Source: CAXBCP01 sp038120765
Lineage (GTDB): Bacteria > Pseudomonadota > Alphaproteobacteria > MPNO01 > UBA830
NCBI GenBank assembly: GCA_038120765.1
Contig: JAYOMI010000015.1
Location: 1 to 50,679 of the forward strand
Reading direction: 5' to 3'
DNA length: 50,679 bases
In this document: positions 9,020-17,880 of the stretch, in pieces
Layout of the letters: each line of letters begins with the position of its first letter
Numbering within the stretch: position 1 is the stretch's first letter
Translations under genes and position numbers: made by a program
Notes under the pieces: generated by a model
What the model was told of the DNA's origin: nothing
Databases searched by the model: none
Seen by the model: only the letters and a program-made list of their open reading frames with translations

Positions 9020-9048
9020 TTGACAAATTCGTGCAAACTTCTTAGTTT
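9020..9048 (+). promoter_or_regulatory. Possible promoter of the Rieske oxygenase gene
   Basis: A perfect TTGACA (9020-9025) is followed 17 bases later by the weak -10 candidate TAGTTT (9043-9048). The palindromic operator candidate overlaps the -10 and transcription start region, where a bound MarR dimer would block polymerase. Confidence 0.35.
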
Positions 9049-9074
9049 CCAAAGAATATTCTTTGGTTCCTAAG
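9041..9074. promoter_or_regulatory. Palindromic operator candidate for the MarR regulator
   Basis: CCAAAGAATATTCTTTGG (9049-9066) is a perfect 18-base palindrome, flanked symmetrically by CTTAG (9041-9045) and CTAAG (9070-9074). It lies between the divergent oxidoreductase-marR and Rieske genes. Size and symmetry suit a MarR dimer site; the assignment is inferred from position. Confidence 0.65.
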
Positions 9075-9129
9075 AACCCCGAGAGGGACGCAGGAAACGG
9101 GCGAACCGGCCCCGGCAGGAGGAAACACA

Positions 9130-10422
9130 ATGATCACACGCGAAGAAAACGACCTTTTATGCCTCGTCGAAGGCGATACCGCGATGGGCGGCATCATGCG
9201 CAATCACTGGATTCCGGCCTGCATGTCGGAAGAAGTGGCGGAGCGTGACGGCAAGCCCGTGCGCGTCCGCCTGCTGGGCGAGGACATGGTGGTGTTCCGC
9301 GACACCGAGGGCCGTATCGGCGCGATCGACGAATTCTGCCGCCACCGCGGCGCCTCGCTCGCCTTCGGGCGCAACGAGGAATGCGGCCTGCGCTGCCTGT
9401 ACCACGGCTGGAAATTCGACGTGAACGGCAACGTGCTCGACATGCCGTCCGAGCCTAATGGCGGCGAAGGCCTGAAGGAAGAAGCGAAGATCAAGTCCTT
9501 CCCGACACAGGAATCCGGCGGGTTCATCTGGGTATGGATGGGCGATGCCGACAACGTCGCCGAGTTCGAGCCGCCCTCCTGGGCGCACTGCCCCGACGAG
9601 AAAATCGCCATCGTGAAAATCCACACGTCCTGCAACTGGGCGCAGGTGCTCGAGGGATCGATCGATTCGGCGCATTCCTCCAGCCTGCATTCGACGAACA
9701 TGCCGCCGGCGGAGGTCGACAGCGCCAAGGCGACCGCCACCGCCTGGCCGCGCCCCTCGCGCGACAAGGCGCCGCGTATCCGCCTCGAGAAAACCGATTT
9801 CGGATTCCATTACGCGGCCGTCCGCACACCGATCATCGATCCCGAGATCAACGATTACGTCCGCTGCACGCTGTTTGTCGCGCCGTTCACGGTCATCATT
9901 CCGCCGAACGACCAGTACCGGCTGGCGCAGATGCTGGTGCCGATCGATGACGGCAACACGATGTTCTACTGGATCGCCTTCCACGAAACGAAGGGCATTT
10001 CCGCGGATGAATGGCGCAAGTTCTGCGGCGCGGAAATCAGCGTCGATATTGATGAGAACTTCCGCAAGATCCGCACGCTGGACAATGACTTCCTGCAGGA
10101 CCGCGAGGCCATGAAGAACGGCGACTTCACCGGCATTTACGGCATCCCGTCCCAGGACATGGCGATGTGGGAATCCATGGGGCCGGTCGCCGACCGTACC
10201 AAGGATTATCTCGGCGTCAGCGACGGCGCGGTCGCCCAGTTCCGCCGGGTGATGATCGAAGCCGCCCGCGACTACCTGGCCGGCAAACCCGCCATCGCCA
10301 CCCGCGCCGCCGGCCGCTCCGTCAGCCTGACCGAGCTTGCCTCCTACGAAGGCATGATCCCGAAGGATTCCGACTGGAAACAGGGCCTGACGTATAGGGC
10401 GAAGGCACGCAAGGCGGCCTAA
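9130..10422 (+). CDS. Rieske aromatic-ring oxygenase, large subunit (phthalate 4,5-dioxygenase-like)
   Basis: 430 residues. The N-terminal Rieske [2Fe-2S] site is C70-R-H72 with C89-L-Y-H92. The catalytic domain carries the mononuclear-iron signature D-x-x-H-x4-H in IDSAHSSSLHS (about residues 178-188). A good AGGAGG site precedes the ATG at 9130. Length and layout match single-component-oxygenase alpha subunits such as phthalate 4,5-dioxygenase. No reductase or ferredoxin gene is adjacent, so electrons must come from a partner encoded elsewhere. It is divergent from the oxidoreductase-marR operon and probably controlled by it. The substrate is not predictable. Confidence 0.9.
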   Translation: MITREENDLLCLVEGDTAMGGIMRNHWIPACMSEEVAERDGKPVRVRLLGEDMVVFRDTEGRIGAIDEFCRHRGASLAFGRNEECGLRCLYHGWKFDVNGNVLDMPSEPNGGEGLKEEAKIKSFPTQESGGFIWVWMGDADNVAEFEPPSWAHCPDEKIAIVKIHTSCNWAQVLEGSIDSAHSSSLHSTNMPPAEVDSAKATATAWPRPSRDKAPRIRLEKTDFGFHYAAVRTPIIDPEINDYVRCTLFVAPFTVIIPPNDQYRLAQMLVPIDDGNTMFYWIAFHETKGISADEWRKFCGAEISVDIDENFRKIRTLDNDFLQDREAMKNGDFTGIYGIPSQDMAMWESMGPVADRTKDYLGVSDGAVAQFRRVMIEAARDYLAGKPAIATRAAGRSVSLTELASYEGMIPKDSDWKQGLTYRAKARKAA

Positions 10423-10469
10423 GCGCCGGGTTGGTCCGCATCGATCTTCCACGCCTAGACAACAGTGCT

Positions 10470-10548
10470 GTCACCCCGGCCCCGTGCCGGGGTCCAGCCT
10501 GTCCGCGCCGTGTCGGCGCTCTGGATCCCGGGACAGGCCGGGGATGAC
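10470..10548. repeat. Dispersed palindromic repeat, copy A
   Basis: Outer arms beginning GTCACCCCGGCC and ending GGCCGGGGATGAC face each other across about 79 bases, and each arm contains its own smaller hairpin (CCCGTGCCGGGG). It shares its ends with the copies at 11953, 14060, 46418 and 50210. It lies between the Rieske and DUF3500 genes. Confidence 0.8.
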
Positions 10549-10660
10549 GGGCAGGAACCCCGACGGACCCCGCCCGCCTGTCATGCCCGCCCTTTAACGC
10601 TCCCACCCCCGCCTCAACCGCCGTAAGATAGCCGTCTCCCCGCACCGGAGCCCGCGCATC

Positions 10661-11896
10661 ATGCCCCTGCCCGATTACCGTCCCTACCTGCCGCCGCAGA
10701 GACGCGATCCCCATGTCACTGCGCGCGCCCATACCGAATCCCGGATGCAGGGCGAGCGGCCTCAAGGGTTGTTCGCGGCCTGGCGGGCCCTGTTCGAGAA
10801 ACCGTTTCGCGGGCTGACCACTAACGGCACGGTCACACCCGGCCTGTTCTCGCTGAAGCCCGAGGGCGCGCCGACCGCCGCCGTCATCGATGCCGTGGCG
10901 GTGCTGATGGCCGCCCTCTCGCCGGACCAGAAAGCCGCGATGCATTTCCCAGTCGACAGTGACCAGTGGCGCAACTGGCAGAACACCGAGCTGTATGTCG
11001 AGACCCACGGGCTGCGGCTGGACGAACAACCGATGGCGTTGCGCGAAACCGTCATGGACGTTGTACGCGCCAGCCTGAGCGCGCGGGGCTATGAGATGTC
11101 GCGCGACGTGATGCGCCTCAACGGGTTCCTCGGCGAGCTGATCGGGGCGCCGCTGGTCCTCGGCGAGTGGAGCTATATCTTCTGCCTGTTCGGCGCGCCG
11201 TCCGCCGACACGCCCTGGGGCTGGCAGCTGTTCGGCCATCATCTCTGCCTGAACTGCCTGATGATCGGCGAGCAGATGGTGCTGACCCCGGCCTTCATGG
11301 GCGCGGAGCCGTCCTACGGCGACCAGGGCCGTTACGACGGCATCCGCCTGTTCGAGGACGAGGAACGCCGCGGGCTGTCCCTGATGCGCGGCCTCGACGA
11401 CGGCCAGAAAAACGCCGCCATCGTCGCCCGGTCGATGATGGGCGGCGACCTGCCGGAAGGCCGCCGCCACTTTGCCGACAACCTGCATCTCGGCGGCGCC
11501 CATCAGGACAACCGGATCGTGCCCTATGAGGGGCTGCGCGCCGATACCATGACGAAGGCGCAGCAGCGCGACCTGCTGGACCTGGTCGATACCTATCTGG
11601 TCACCCTGCCCGACGGCCCGCGCGCCGCGCGCGTGGCAGATGTCGAACGCCAACTGTCGGATACCCATTTCTGCTGGATCGGCGGCATGGCCGAGGAGGA
11701 TGCGTTCTATTACCGCATCCAGAGCCCGGTGACGTTCATCGAGTTCGACCATCACACCGGCGTGTTCCTGAACAACGACCAACCCGCGAAATTCCACGTG
11801 CACACCATCGTGCGCACGCCCAACGGCAACGATTACGGCATCGATCTGCTCCGGCTGCATTACGAGAACGCAGGCGATCATCATCACCACGGGTGA
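10661..11896 (+). CDS. DUF3500-family protein
   Basis: 411 residues with no signal peptide or membrane segment. The arrangement matches the uncharacterised DUF3500 family as I remember it: an early GLFSL segment, a central GWQLFGHHLCLN stretch and a C-terminal FDHHTGVF...HVHTIVRTPNGNDYG region. The many conserved histidines (HH at about residue 190, DHH near 365, HVH near 385) suggest a metal site; that is inference. The tail ends in four histidines, a natural run. It stands alone between two palindromic repeats, so context gives no function. Confidence 0.75.
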   Translation: MPLPDYRPYLPPQRRDPHVTARAHTESRMQGERPQGLFAAWRALFEKPFRGLTTNGTVTPGLFSLKPEGAPTAAVIDAVAVLMAALSPDQKAAMHFPVDSDQWRNWQNTELYVETHGLRLDEQPMALRETVMDVVRASLSARGYEMSRDVMRLNGFLGELIGAPLVLGEWSYIFCLFGAPSADTPWGWQLFGHHLCLNCLMIGEQMVLTPAFMGAEPSYGDQGRYDGIRLFEDEERRGLSLMRGLDDGQKNAAIVARSMMGGDLPEGRRHFADNLHLGGAHQDNRIVPYEGLRADTMTKAQQRDLLDLVDTYLVTLPDGPRAARVADVERQLSDTHFCWIGGMAEEDAFYYRIQSPVTFIEFDHHTGVFLNNDQPAKFHVHTIVRTPNGNDYGIDLLRLHYENAGDHHHHG

Positions 11897-11952
11897 GGGT
11901 AGGTATCTGAACGCGAAAGGCATTGCCCGGTTACCGGCAATGATTCTCTGAT

Positions 11953-12042
11953 GTCACCCCGGCCTTGTGCCGGGGTCCAGCTGCCCGGGCCAAATTTACC
12001 GAAACAACCAAGAACTGGATCCCGGCACAAGGCCGGGATGAC
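11953..12042. repeat. Dispersed palindromic repeat, copy B
   Basis: GTCACCCCGGCCTTGTGCCG at the left end is complementary to the right end CGGCACAAGGCCGGGATGAC, with about 50 bases between. It lies in the convergent gap between the DUF3500 gene and the second marR, where it may also act as a terminator. Confidence 0.85.
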
Positions 12043-12085
12043 AGGAAGTATTCAGGATCATCGGCAGGAGCTGATCCGGCGCCTT

Positions 12086-12598
12086 TTACCCCAGCCCCAC
12101 ATAGAACTTCAGGGTCGCCAGCGCCCGCTTGCGGTCCTTTGCCGGGATCTGGGCGGCAAAGTAATCGACATGGAAACCGACGGCCGCATCGATGGCGACC
12201 AGTTTCTCGATCGCGGCCTCCGTGACCGACACCCAGGTGACCCGGTGGTCGTCCGCGTCGCGGCGGCGGTCGATCATGCCGTCGGCATCGAGGGATTTGA
12301 GCAGGCTGGAGGCGAAGGCCGGCGTGATATCCAGGCGGTCGGCGAGTTGCGCCACGCGGAGCCTGCGGTCGGGACTGCCGTATATCTGGATCAGCGCCTG
12401 ATGGGCCAGCGGGTCGAGCCCGGCGTCCCGCGCCTGTTCCTCGGCGATGCGGAAGACCCGGCGCAGCACGTAGCGCGCCTCCGCCACCTCGGCGAAATAA
12501 TCGTGGCGGTCCGCGCCGGGCGGCCTCTTTTCGCGGGGCGTGGACGCTGATTTGACGGTCGTGTTTCTGGCCGTGTTTCTGGCCGTGTTTCGGGGCAT
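12086..12598 (-). CDS. MarR-family transcriptional regulator (second)
   Basis: 170 residues. Residues 1-30 are a basic, low-complexity tail that includes three copies of a 12-base unit (12559-12594 approximately) giving repeated ARNT. A standard MarR core follows: helix-turn-helix at LRVAQLADRLDITPAFASSLL and wing at DRRRDADDHRVTWVSVT. It is divergent from the FAD monooxygenase gene, with an inverted repeat between them, which suggests autoregulation plus control of the monooxygenase. The start could instead be further in, which would remove the repeat tail. Confidence 0.82.
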   Translation of the reverse strand: MPRNTARNTARNTTVKSASTPREKRPPGADRHDYFAEVAEARYVLRRVFRIAEEQARDAGLDPLAHQALIQIYGSPDRRLRVAQLADRLDITPAFASSLLKSLDADGMIDRRRDADDHRVTWVSVTEAAIEKLVAIDAAVGFHVDYFAAQIPAKDRKRALATLKFYVGLG

Positions 12599-12660
12599 GC
12601 TGCGGGCTGAATTCTGTACATTTCTTCCGATGCATTCAGTGGAACACGCAACGAAAACAC

Positions 12661-12704
12661 AGTCAACTACCTTAGTTGACTTACCTATTTAATATCCATA
12701 CACT
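12661..12704 (+). promoter_or_regulatory. Operator-promoter between marR and FAD monooxygenase genes
   Basis: Arms AGTCAACT (12661-12668) and AGTTGACT (12674-12681) form a perfect inverted repeat with a 5-base spacer. The right arm contains a -35-like TTGACT (12676-12681) that is 17 bases from TACACT (12699-12704), a 4/6 match to -10. By symmetry the left arm offers TTGACT on the minus strand. A MarR dimer bound here would cover both -35 elements. Confidence 0.6.
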
Positions 12705-12748
12705 CCGCGCTCATTCAGCCCTTCCAGCGAGAATCGGAGTCCCGTGTT

Positions 12749-13972
12749 ATGAGCAGAAGTCAGGTGGTTATTTCAGGCGGCGGACCGGTCGGCCTTATCT
12801 GCGCCTATGCGCTGGCCCGGCGCGGCGTCACTGTTACCGTTCTGGACCAGAACAGCGAATTGCAGGACGATCCGCGCGCCGCGACGACGCACCCGGCGAC
12901 GCTGGAGCTGCTGGACGGGCTCGGCGTGATCGACCAGGTCATCGAACAGGGCCTCGTCGCCGAGGAGTTCGAATTCTGGGACCGGCCGACCGGCGAGAAG
13001 GTCGCGACGTTCGACCATGCCGCCCTGTCGGAAGACACGAAATTCCCCTTCGTCGTCCAGTGCGAACAGTTCAAGCTGGCGAAAATCTTCCTTGCGAAAC
13101 TGCAGGGCGAGGCGACCGCGACCGTCCTGTTCGACCATAACGTCACCGCCATCGATCACACCCCCGAGGGCGTGACCGTCACCGCGACCACGCCGGACGG
13201 CGAAAAGACATTCGAAGGCGACTGGCTGATCGGCGCGGATGGCGGGCGCAGCGTGGTCCGGAAATCCGCCGGGATCGATTTCGAAGGTTTCACCTGGCCG
13301 GAACGCTTCCTGGTGCTGTCGACCCCGTTCGATTTCCAGGCGGAGCGCGGCATGTCGTTCCGCAATTACATCGCCGACCCGGAAGAATGGTGCAACTGCT
13401 TCAAGGTCGCGGCCGACGGACCGCCCGGCCTGTGGCGCCTCGTTTTCCCCGCCGACCCGAACGCGGACGAAGCGGACCTGCTGTCCGACGAATTCGTCCA
13501 GGAAAAGATGCAGAAATTCTTCAAGCGCGACAGCGATTACGACATCGTTCACCGCAACCTGTACAACGTGCACCAGCGCGTCGCGGCGACGTTCCGCCTC
13601 GGCCGGGTGCTGCTGGCCGGCGATTCCGCACATGTGAACAATTCCATCGGCGGCATGGGGCTGAACGGCGGCATCCAGGATGCGGTCAACCTGACGGACA
13701 AACTGGCCGCCGTGATCGTCGACGGCGCGGACGAACGCCTGATGGACCTGTACGACAAACAGCGGCGGACCTACGCGGTCGAGTTCGTCCAGGAACAGAC
13801 CATCGCCAACAAGAAACGCCTCGAAGCGAAGGACCCGGAAGCGCGGGCAGCGAATATGGCGAACCTGCACGAGACGGCGGCCGACCCGGCGAAAGCCCGG
13901 AACTTCCTGCTCGGCGCATCGATGATCCGGGCCATGCGCCGGAATGCGGAGATGACCCTGGAAGACGCATAA
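12749..13972 (+). CDS. FAD-dependent aromatic monooxygenase (PHBH fold)
   Basis: 407 residues. The N-terminal dinucleotide-binding GGGPVGL is at about residues 10-16, the DG motif is in LIGADGGRS, and the GD motif is in LLAGDSAHVNNSIGGMGLNGG (about residues 285-305). These three mark class A flavoprotein hydroxylases, which use NAD(P)H and O2 to hydroxylate phenolic or related rings. The ATG at 12749 has CGGAG upstream. It is single-component, and the divergent marR suggests induction by its substrate. The substrate is not predictable. Confidence 0.88.
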   Translation: MSRSQVVISGGGPVGLICAYALARRGVTVTVLDQNSELQDDPRAATTHPATLELLDGLGVIDQVIEQGLVAEEFEFWDRPTGEKVATFDHAALSEDTKFPFVVQCEQFKLAKIFLAKLQGEATATVLFDHNVTAIDHTPEGVTVTATTPDGEKTFEGDWLIGADGGRSVVRKSAGIDFEGFTWPERFLVLSTPFDFQAERGMSFRNYIADPEEWCNCFKVAADGPPGLWRLVFPADPNADEADLLSDEFVQEKMQKFFKRDSDYDIVHRNLYNVHQRVAATFRLGRVLLAGDSAHVNNSIGGMGLNGGIQDAVNLTDKLAAVIVDGADERLMDLYDKQRRTYAVEFVQEQTIANKKRLEAKDPEARAANMANLHETAADPAKARNFLLGASMIRAMRRNAEMTLEDA

Positions 13973-14059
13973 GGGGTGGACGGCGGCCGCGAACCACAAA
14001 TCGTCTCGCCGCTGCGACGCGACCGCCTCATTCGTCTGCTTAACGCAACGCATTCGATT

Positions 14060-14134
14060 GTCATCCCGGCCTTGTGCCGGGATCCGGAATTCGGTTCAGC
14101 AGGTAAATGAACCCCGGCACAAGGCCGGGGTGGC
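14060..14134. repeat. Dispersed palindromic repeat, copy C
   Basis: GTCATCCCGGCCTTGTGCCG at the left and CGGCACAAGGCCGGGGTGGC at the right are nearly complementary, with about 35 bases between. It lies between the convergent FAD monooxygenase gene and the unknown gene at 14181-14702. Confidence 0.85.
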
Positions 14135-14180
14135 GATCTCTCTGGACAGGGTTTCGTCTGTTAGGCGCGCCGCGGCCCCC

Positions 14181-14702
14181 CTAGAACATGGCGTCGATAT
14201 CGGCCTGGGCGCTGGAGATTTCGGTGTCTTCGGCCGTGTCTTTGACGGTGCCGCCGTTGATGACGCTGCTGATCATTTCGACCAGCCGGTGGAATTTTTC
14301 AACAGCCACCCGGACATCCTCGGCGAGGCTGGGAGCCGGCGCTTCGACGTCAACGGTCTTGAGCATTTCCTGGGTCTTGAAAATGTTGCCGTCGAGGCAG
14401 GCGACGAGCGCATCGAACTGCGCCCTCAGATCGTCGGGCGCGGCGTCAAAAGCTTCAATTGCGAGGTCCTTGTCCCTGAACCCGCTCTCGGCGAAATGCG
14501 CCTCATAGCTCTTTGGCTCCCAGGCGAGCACTTCCTCGATCATGTCGGGCATGTCCGGCACCATTTCGACCAGCATGATGACCTCGTTGAAATGATTCAG
14601 ATAATCGGTCGCCAGAAGGGTAACAGGGTTGATATTGGTCCCCTGTAGCCTGTCCGCCCACCGGGTTTCTGTCACCGGATCGATTGTCTGAACCTGAGTC
14701 AT
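14181..14702 (-). CDS. Conserved-looking hypothetical protein, acidic, soluble
   Basis: 173 residues that I do not recognise as a named family. It has no signal peptide or membrane helix. The composition is acidic and helix-prone, with segments such as NPVTLLATDYLNHFNEVIMLVEMVPDMP and a C-terminal stretch rich in D/E. Codon use matches the surrounding genes, and no other frame looks better, so it is probably a real gene. It has an AT-rich upstream region (14703-14851) that includes the small palindrome ATTTG-ATA-CAAAT at 14776-14788, plausible promoter territory. It is transcribed in the same direction as dnaX-ybaB-recR but separated from them. Confidence 0.65.
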   Translation of the reverse strand: MTQVQTIDPVTETRWADRLQGTNINPVTLLATDYLNHFNEVIMLVEMVPDMPDMIEEVLAWEPKSYEAHFAESGFRDKDLAIEAFDAAPDDLRAQFDALVACLDGNIFKTQEMLKTVDVEAPAPSLAEDVRVAVEKFHRLVEMISSVINGGTVKDTAEDTEISSAQADIDAMF

Positions 14703-14851
14703 CTGCCTGGAATTTAGCTCCGCCGACCGTCGAGTATCGACCCCAGTTCCTAAGGAGCGCTTAATTCAAGTGCAAATTTGATACAAATATCTGAAAATAA
14801 AGATCTTTCTGACCCTCCGCGACCGTCAGCGGCACCGGTCATCCGCCCCGG

Positions 14852-15463
14852 TCAGACGGGTCGCCGGGCCTTCAGCGCCGCGGACAGCGTGCCGTCATCG
14901 AGATAGTCGAGCTCGCCGCCCACCGGCACGCCGTGGGCGAGACGGGTAATGTTCGGGCCATCGCCGCGCTCGGCGCCGATATCTTCAAGACGGTCGGAAA
15001 TGTAATGGGCGGTGGTCTGCCCCTCCACCGTCGCCGATGTCGCAAGGATCACTTCCGAAATTCCGCCCGCCGTCACCCGGGCAAGAAGCGGCGAGATGTT
15101 GAGGTCTTCCGGCCCGCGCCCGTCGAGCGCAGACAGCGTGCCGCCAACGACATGATACGCCCCCTTGAAGGTCGCCGTGCGTTCCAGCGCCCACAAGTCG
15201 GCGACATCCTCGACGATGCAGATCACGGAACGGTCCCTGCGGTCGTCGGCGCAGATGCCGCAGGGATCGGTCGCGTCGAGATTGCCGCAGACGCCGCAGG
15301 TACGGACCGACTGCGCGGCCTGCGTCATGGCGGCGGCGAGCGGCTCGAGCAGGATATCCTTGCGCTTGATCAGATGCAGCGCGGCACGGCGCGCGGAACG
15401 CGGTCCGAGCCCCGGCAGCTTCGCCAGCAGCTGGACCAGCCGCTCTATTTCAGGGGAAGACAT
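14852..15463 (-). CDS. recR: Recombination mediator protein RecR
   Basis: 203 residues, normal length. The order is helix-hairpin-helix (LAKLPGLGPRSARRAALHL, residues 13-31), a four-cysteine zinc site (C56, C59, C68, C71), the Toprim domain (VICIVEDVADLWALE onward), and a C-terminal ALKARRPV tail. RecR works with RecF/RecO to load RecA on gapped DNA. It is the last gene of dnaX-ybaB-recR, a conserved bacterial order, beginning about 40 bases after ybaB. Confidence 0.97.
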   Translation of the reverse strand: MSSPEIERLVQLLAKLPGLGPRSARRAALHLIKRKDILLEPLAAAMTQAAQSVRTCGVCGNLDATDPCGICADDRRDRSVICIVEDVADLWALERTATFKGAYHVVGGTLSALDGRGPEDLNISPLLARVTAGGISEVILATSATVEGQTTAHYISDRLEDIGAERGDGPNITRLAHGVPVGGELDYLDDGTLSAALKARRPV

Positions 15464-15505
15464 GTTCGATCCCGGGTTCCTGTCGCTGCGCCAGCAGATC
15501 GATGC

Positions 15506-15829
15506 CTAGAACGGCAACTTCATGCCCGGCGGCAGGTTCAGCCCGCCGGTAATTTTCGCCATTTCTTCCTGCATCGTCGCCTCGGCCTTTGCCTTTGCAT
15601 CGTTGCAGGCGGCCACGATCAGGTCTTCGACGACTTCGGAATCCTCCGCCCTGAACAGCGCCGGATCGATCTTCACGGCTTTCATCTCGCTTTTGGCATT
15701 CATGGTAACGGTCACCATGCCGCCGCCCGCAGCGCCGGTCACATCGACCTCCGCAAGACGCTCCTGCATTTCCTGCATTTTCGTCTGCATTTCCTGTGCC
15801 TGTTTCATCAGGTTGCCGAAATTTTTCAT
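15506..15829 (-). CDS. ybaB: YbaB/EbfC nucleoid-associated protein
   Basis: 107 residues. An N-terminal coiled-coil-like helix rich in Met, Gln and Glu (MKQAQEMQTKMQEMQERL) is followed by the beta-rich dimer core, with conserved G-G-G-M-V-T-V and a C-terminal GGLNLPPGMKLPF tail. The family forms dimers that bind DNA without strong specificity. Its ATG overlaps the dnaX TGA (ATGA at 15826-15829), so it is translationally coupled to dnaX. Confidence 0.95.
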   Translation of the reverse strand: MKNFGNLMKQAQEMQTKMQEMQERLAEVDVTGAAGGGMVTVTMNAKSEMKAVKIDPALFRAEDSEVVEDLIVAACNDAKAKAEATMQEEMAKITGGLNLPPGMKLPF

Positions 15830-17880
15830 ATGTAGTCCTCGTCGGTATTGTCAGGATCGAACCGGTCGGGATCGAAATCGTCCGGATCGAAATATTCGGG
15901 ATCGAAGCCGAGATCGTCGGGCATGCCGGGCATGGCAGGATCGGCGGGCAGCGCACCGGCGTCCTCCGCCGCCTCGCGGTCGGCGACGCTGCGGACCTCG
16001 GCGACCTTCGATCCGGGAAACGCGTCGAGCGCCATCCTGACCATCGGATGGGCGACCGCCGCGGCGTAACGGGCCGCCGCCGCCGCGTCGCGCTGCTGCT
16101 GCAGTGTCGGCGCGCCCTCCTGCTGGCTGGCTTCGATAAACCAGGCCCGCCCGGTCCACTCGTTCAGGCACCGGCTGAGGTCCTTCGCGAGATCGCGCGG
16201 GCCGTCCTCGGACACACGCAGCGAAATCTTGCCGATCTCGTATTTCACCAGATGAACGTTATTGACCAGATAGGCATGCAACAGCGGCTCGCCATTGGCG
16301 GAGAACATCGCGATCATGTCTTCGAAGGTGCGCGGGATATGGGCCCCATCACCGCTGCCGTCGGATCCGTCATCCGTGACCGGGAGGGGCTGGAGGGCCA
16401 GCGCGGCGGATCCGCTATCCCGCCGGGCATGCGGTGCTGCCGGGTCCGGGGATCGTGACTGTGGCTGTGACGGTGGCTGCATGGGCGCCGCGGGCAACGA
16501 TGCCGTCGGGCCGTCGGCCAACTCCGCGGGCGATGCGGGCATGGCGTCTGCAACCGCGTCGCCGGATGATCTGGCAGGCGGCGGGGCGGACGGCGCAGCA
16601 GCGGGACTGGCCGCCGGATTGGCAGACGGGTTGGCAGTGGGGGCCGCCGGCTGCGCCGGGGCCGCCTTGTCGAGCACCGCGATGGCTTCCGCCGGGGACG
16701 GCAGTTCCGCCGCATAGGCGATGCGCACCAGCACCATTTCGGCCGCCTGTGCGGCGGAGGGCGCGGAGCGGACTTCCGACAGCCCCTTGAGCAGCATCTG
16801 CCACGTGCGGGCGAGGGACGACATCGCGAGGCGGGCCGACACGTCGCGTCCGCGGGTCAGGTCGAGATCCGAGGTCGGTGTCGCCTCCGCCGTTTCCGGC
16901 GCCGCCTTCAGCCGCGTCAGCCAGTGCGTCAGTTCGGCAAGGTCCTGCAGGATGGTCACCGGGTCGGCGCCTGCGTGATACATCGAATCGAAGCGGGTCA
17001 GCGCGTCGGCGATCTCCCCCTTCATCAGCTGTTCGAACAGGTCGAAGACCTGCACCCGTTCGGCAACGCCCAGCATGTCGCGGACGATGTCTTCGTTGAT
17101 TTCGGTCTCCGGCCCGCTATGGGCAATCGCCTGGTCGAGCAGCGACAGGCCGTCGCGCACCGACCCGTCGGCGGCCCGCGCAATCAGCCCGATGGCCCCG
17201 CGCGAAATGGCCGCCCCCTCGGTCTCGGCGATTCCGGCGAAATGATCGACCAGCACGTCGTACTTCACCCGGCGCAGGTCGAACCGCTGGCAGCGCGACA
17301 GCACGGTCACCGGCACCCGGCGGATTTCCGTGGTCGCGAAAATGAACTTCACATGCTCCGGCGGTTCTTCGAGCGTCTTGAGAAGCGCATTGAACGCGTT
17401 GCGCGACAGCATGTGGACTTCGTCGATGATGTAGATCTTGTAGCGCGCCGAAACGGGCCGGTAGAGAACGCCGTCGATCAGCTCGCGGATATCGTCAACG
17501 CCGGTGCGGCTCGCGGCATCCATCTCCATCACGTCGACATGGCGGTCTTCGGCAATCGCGATGCAGTTCTCGCAGACTCCGCAGGGATTGGCCGTCGGCT
17601 CGCCATTGCCGTCCGTGCCGGTGCAGTTCAGTGCGCGGGCGATGATGCGCGCGGTCGAGGTTTTCCCGACACCGCGAACGCCCGTCAGGATAAAGGCATG
17701 GGCTAGACGGCCGGACGCGATGGCATTGGACAGGGTCTGGACCATCGCTTCCTGGCCGATAAGCGACGAAAAATCGCTCGGCCGGTATTTTCGGGCGAGA
17801 ACGCGATAGGGCTGTTTGTCCGCTTTGACGCCGGTATCCGGGGTGACGGGTGTATCCTGGGGTTCTGGGGTTTCGGCCAT
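15826..17880 (-). CDS. dnaX: DNA polymerase III subunit gamma/tau
   Basis: 684 residues. Walker A is GVRGVGKT (67-74), with zinc cysteines C86, C100, C103 and C106. Walker B-type DEVH is in IIDEVHMLSR, and the SRC motif in VTVLSRCQRFDLR. Domain III follows, then a proline/alanine-rich linker (about 400-510) and the tau C-terminal domain. This is the clamp loader ATPase that places beta clamps and dimerises the polymerase. I did not see an obvious A-rich slippage site for a short gamma form. It is the first gene of dnaX-ybaB-recR, with the SRP RNA gene directly upstream. Confidence 0.97.
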   Translation of the reverse strand: MAETPEPQDTPVTPDTGVKADKQPYRVLARKYRPSDFSSLIGQEAMVQTLSNAIASGRLAHAFILTGVRGVGKTSTARIIARALNCTGTDGNGEPTANPCGVCENCIAIAEDRHVDVMEMDAASRTGVDDIRELIDGVLYRPVSARYKIYIIDEVHMLSRNAFNALLKTLEEPPEHVKFIFATTEIRRVPVTVLSRCQRFDLRRVKYDVLVDHFAGIAETEGAAISRGAIGLIARAADGSVRDGLSLLDQAIAHSGPETEINEDIVRDMLGVAERVQVFDLFEQLMKGEIADALTRFDSMYHAGADPVTILQDLAELTHWLTRLKAAPETAEATPTSDLDLTRGRDVSARLAMSSLARTWQMLLKGLSEVRSAPSAAQAAEMVLVRIAYAAELPSPAEAIAVLDKAAPAQPAAPTANPSANPAASPAAAPSAPPPARSSGDAVADAMPASPAELADGPTASLPAAPMQPPSQPQSRSPDPAAPHARRDSGSAALALQPLPVTDDGSDGSGDGAHIPRTFEDMIAMFSANGEPLLHAYLVNNVHLVKYEIGKISLRVSEDGPRDLAKDLSRCLNEWTGRAWFIEASQQEGAPTLQQQRDAAAAARYAAAVAHPMVRMALDAFPGSKVAEVRSVADREAAEDAGALPADPAMPGMPDDLGFDPEYFDPDDFDPDRFDPDNTDEDYI

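Noticed and set aside
10322..11923. Long minus-strand open frame opposite DUF3500
   Set aside because: It crosses a palindromic repeat and the end of the Rieske gene, and has no recognisable motif. The plus-strand DUF3500 match is convincing.
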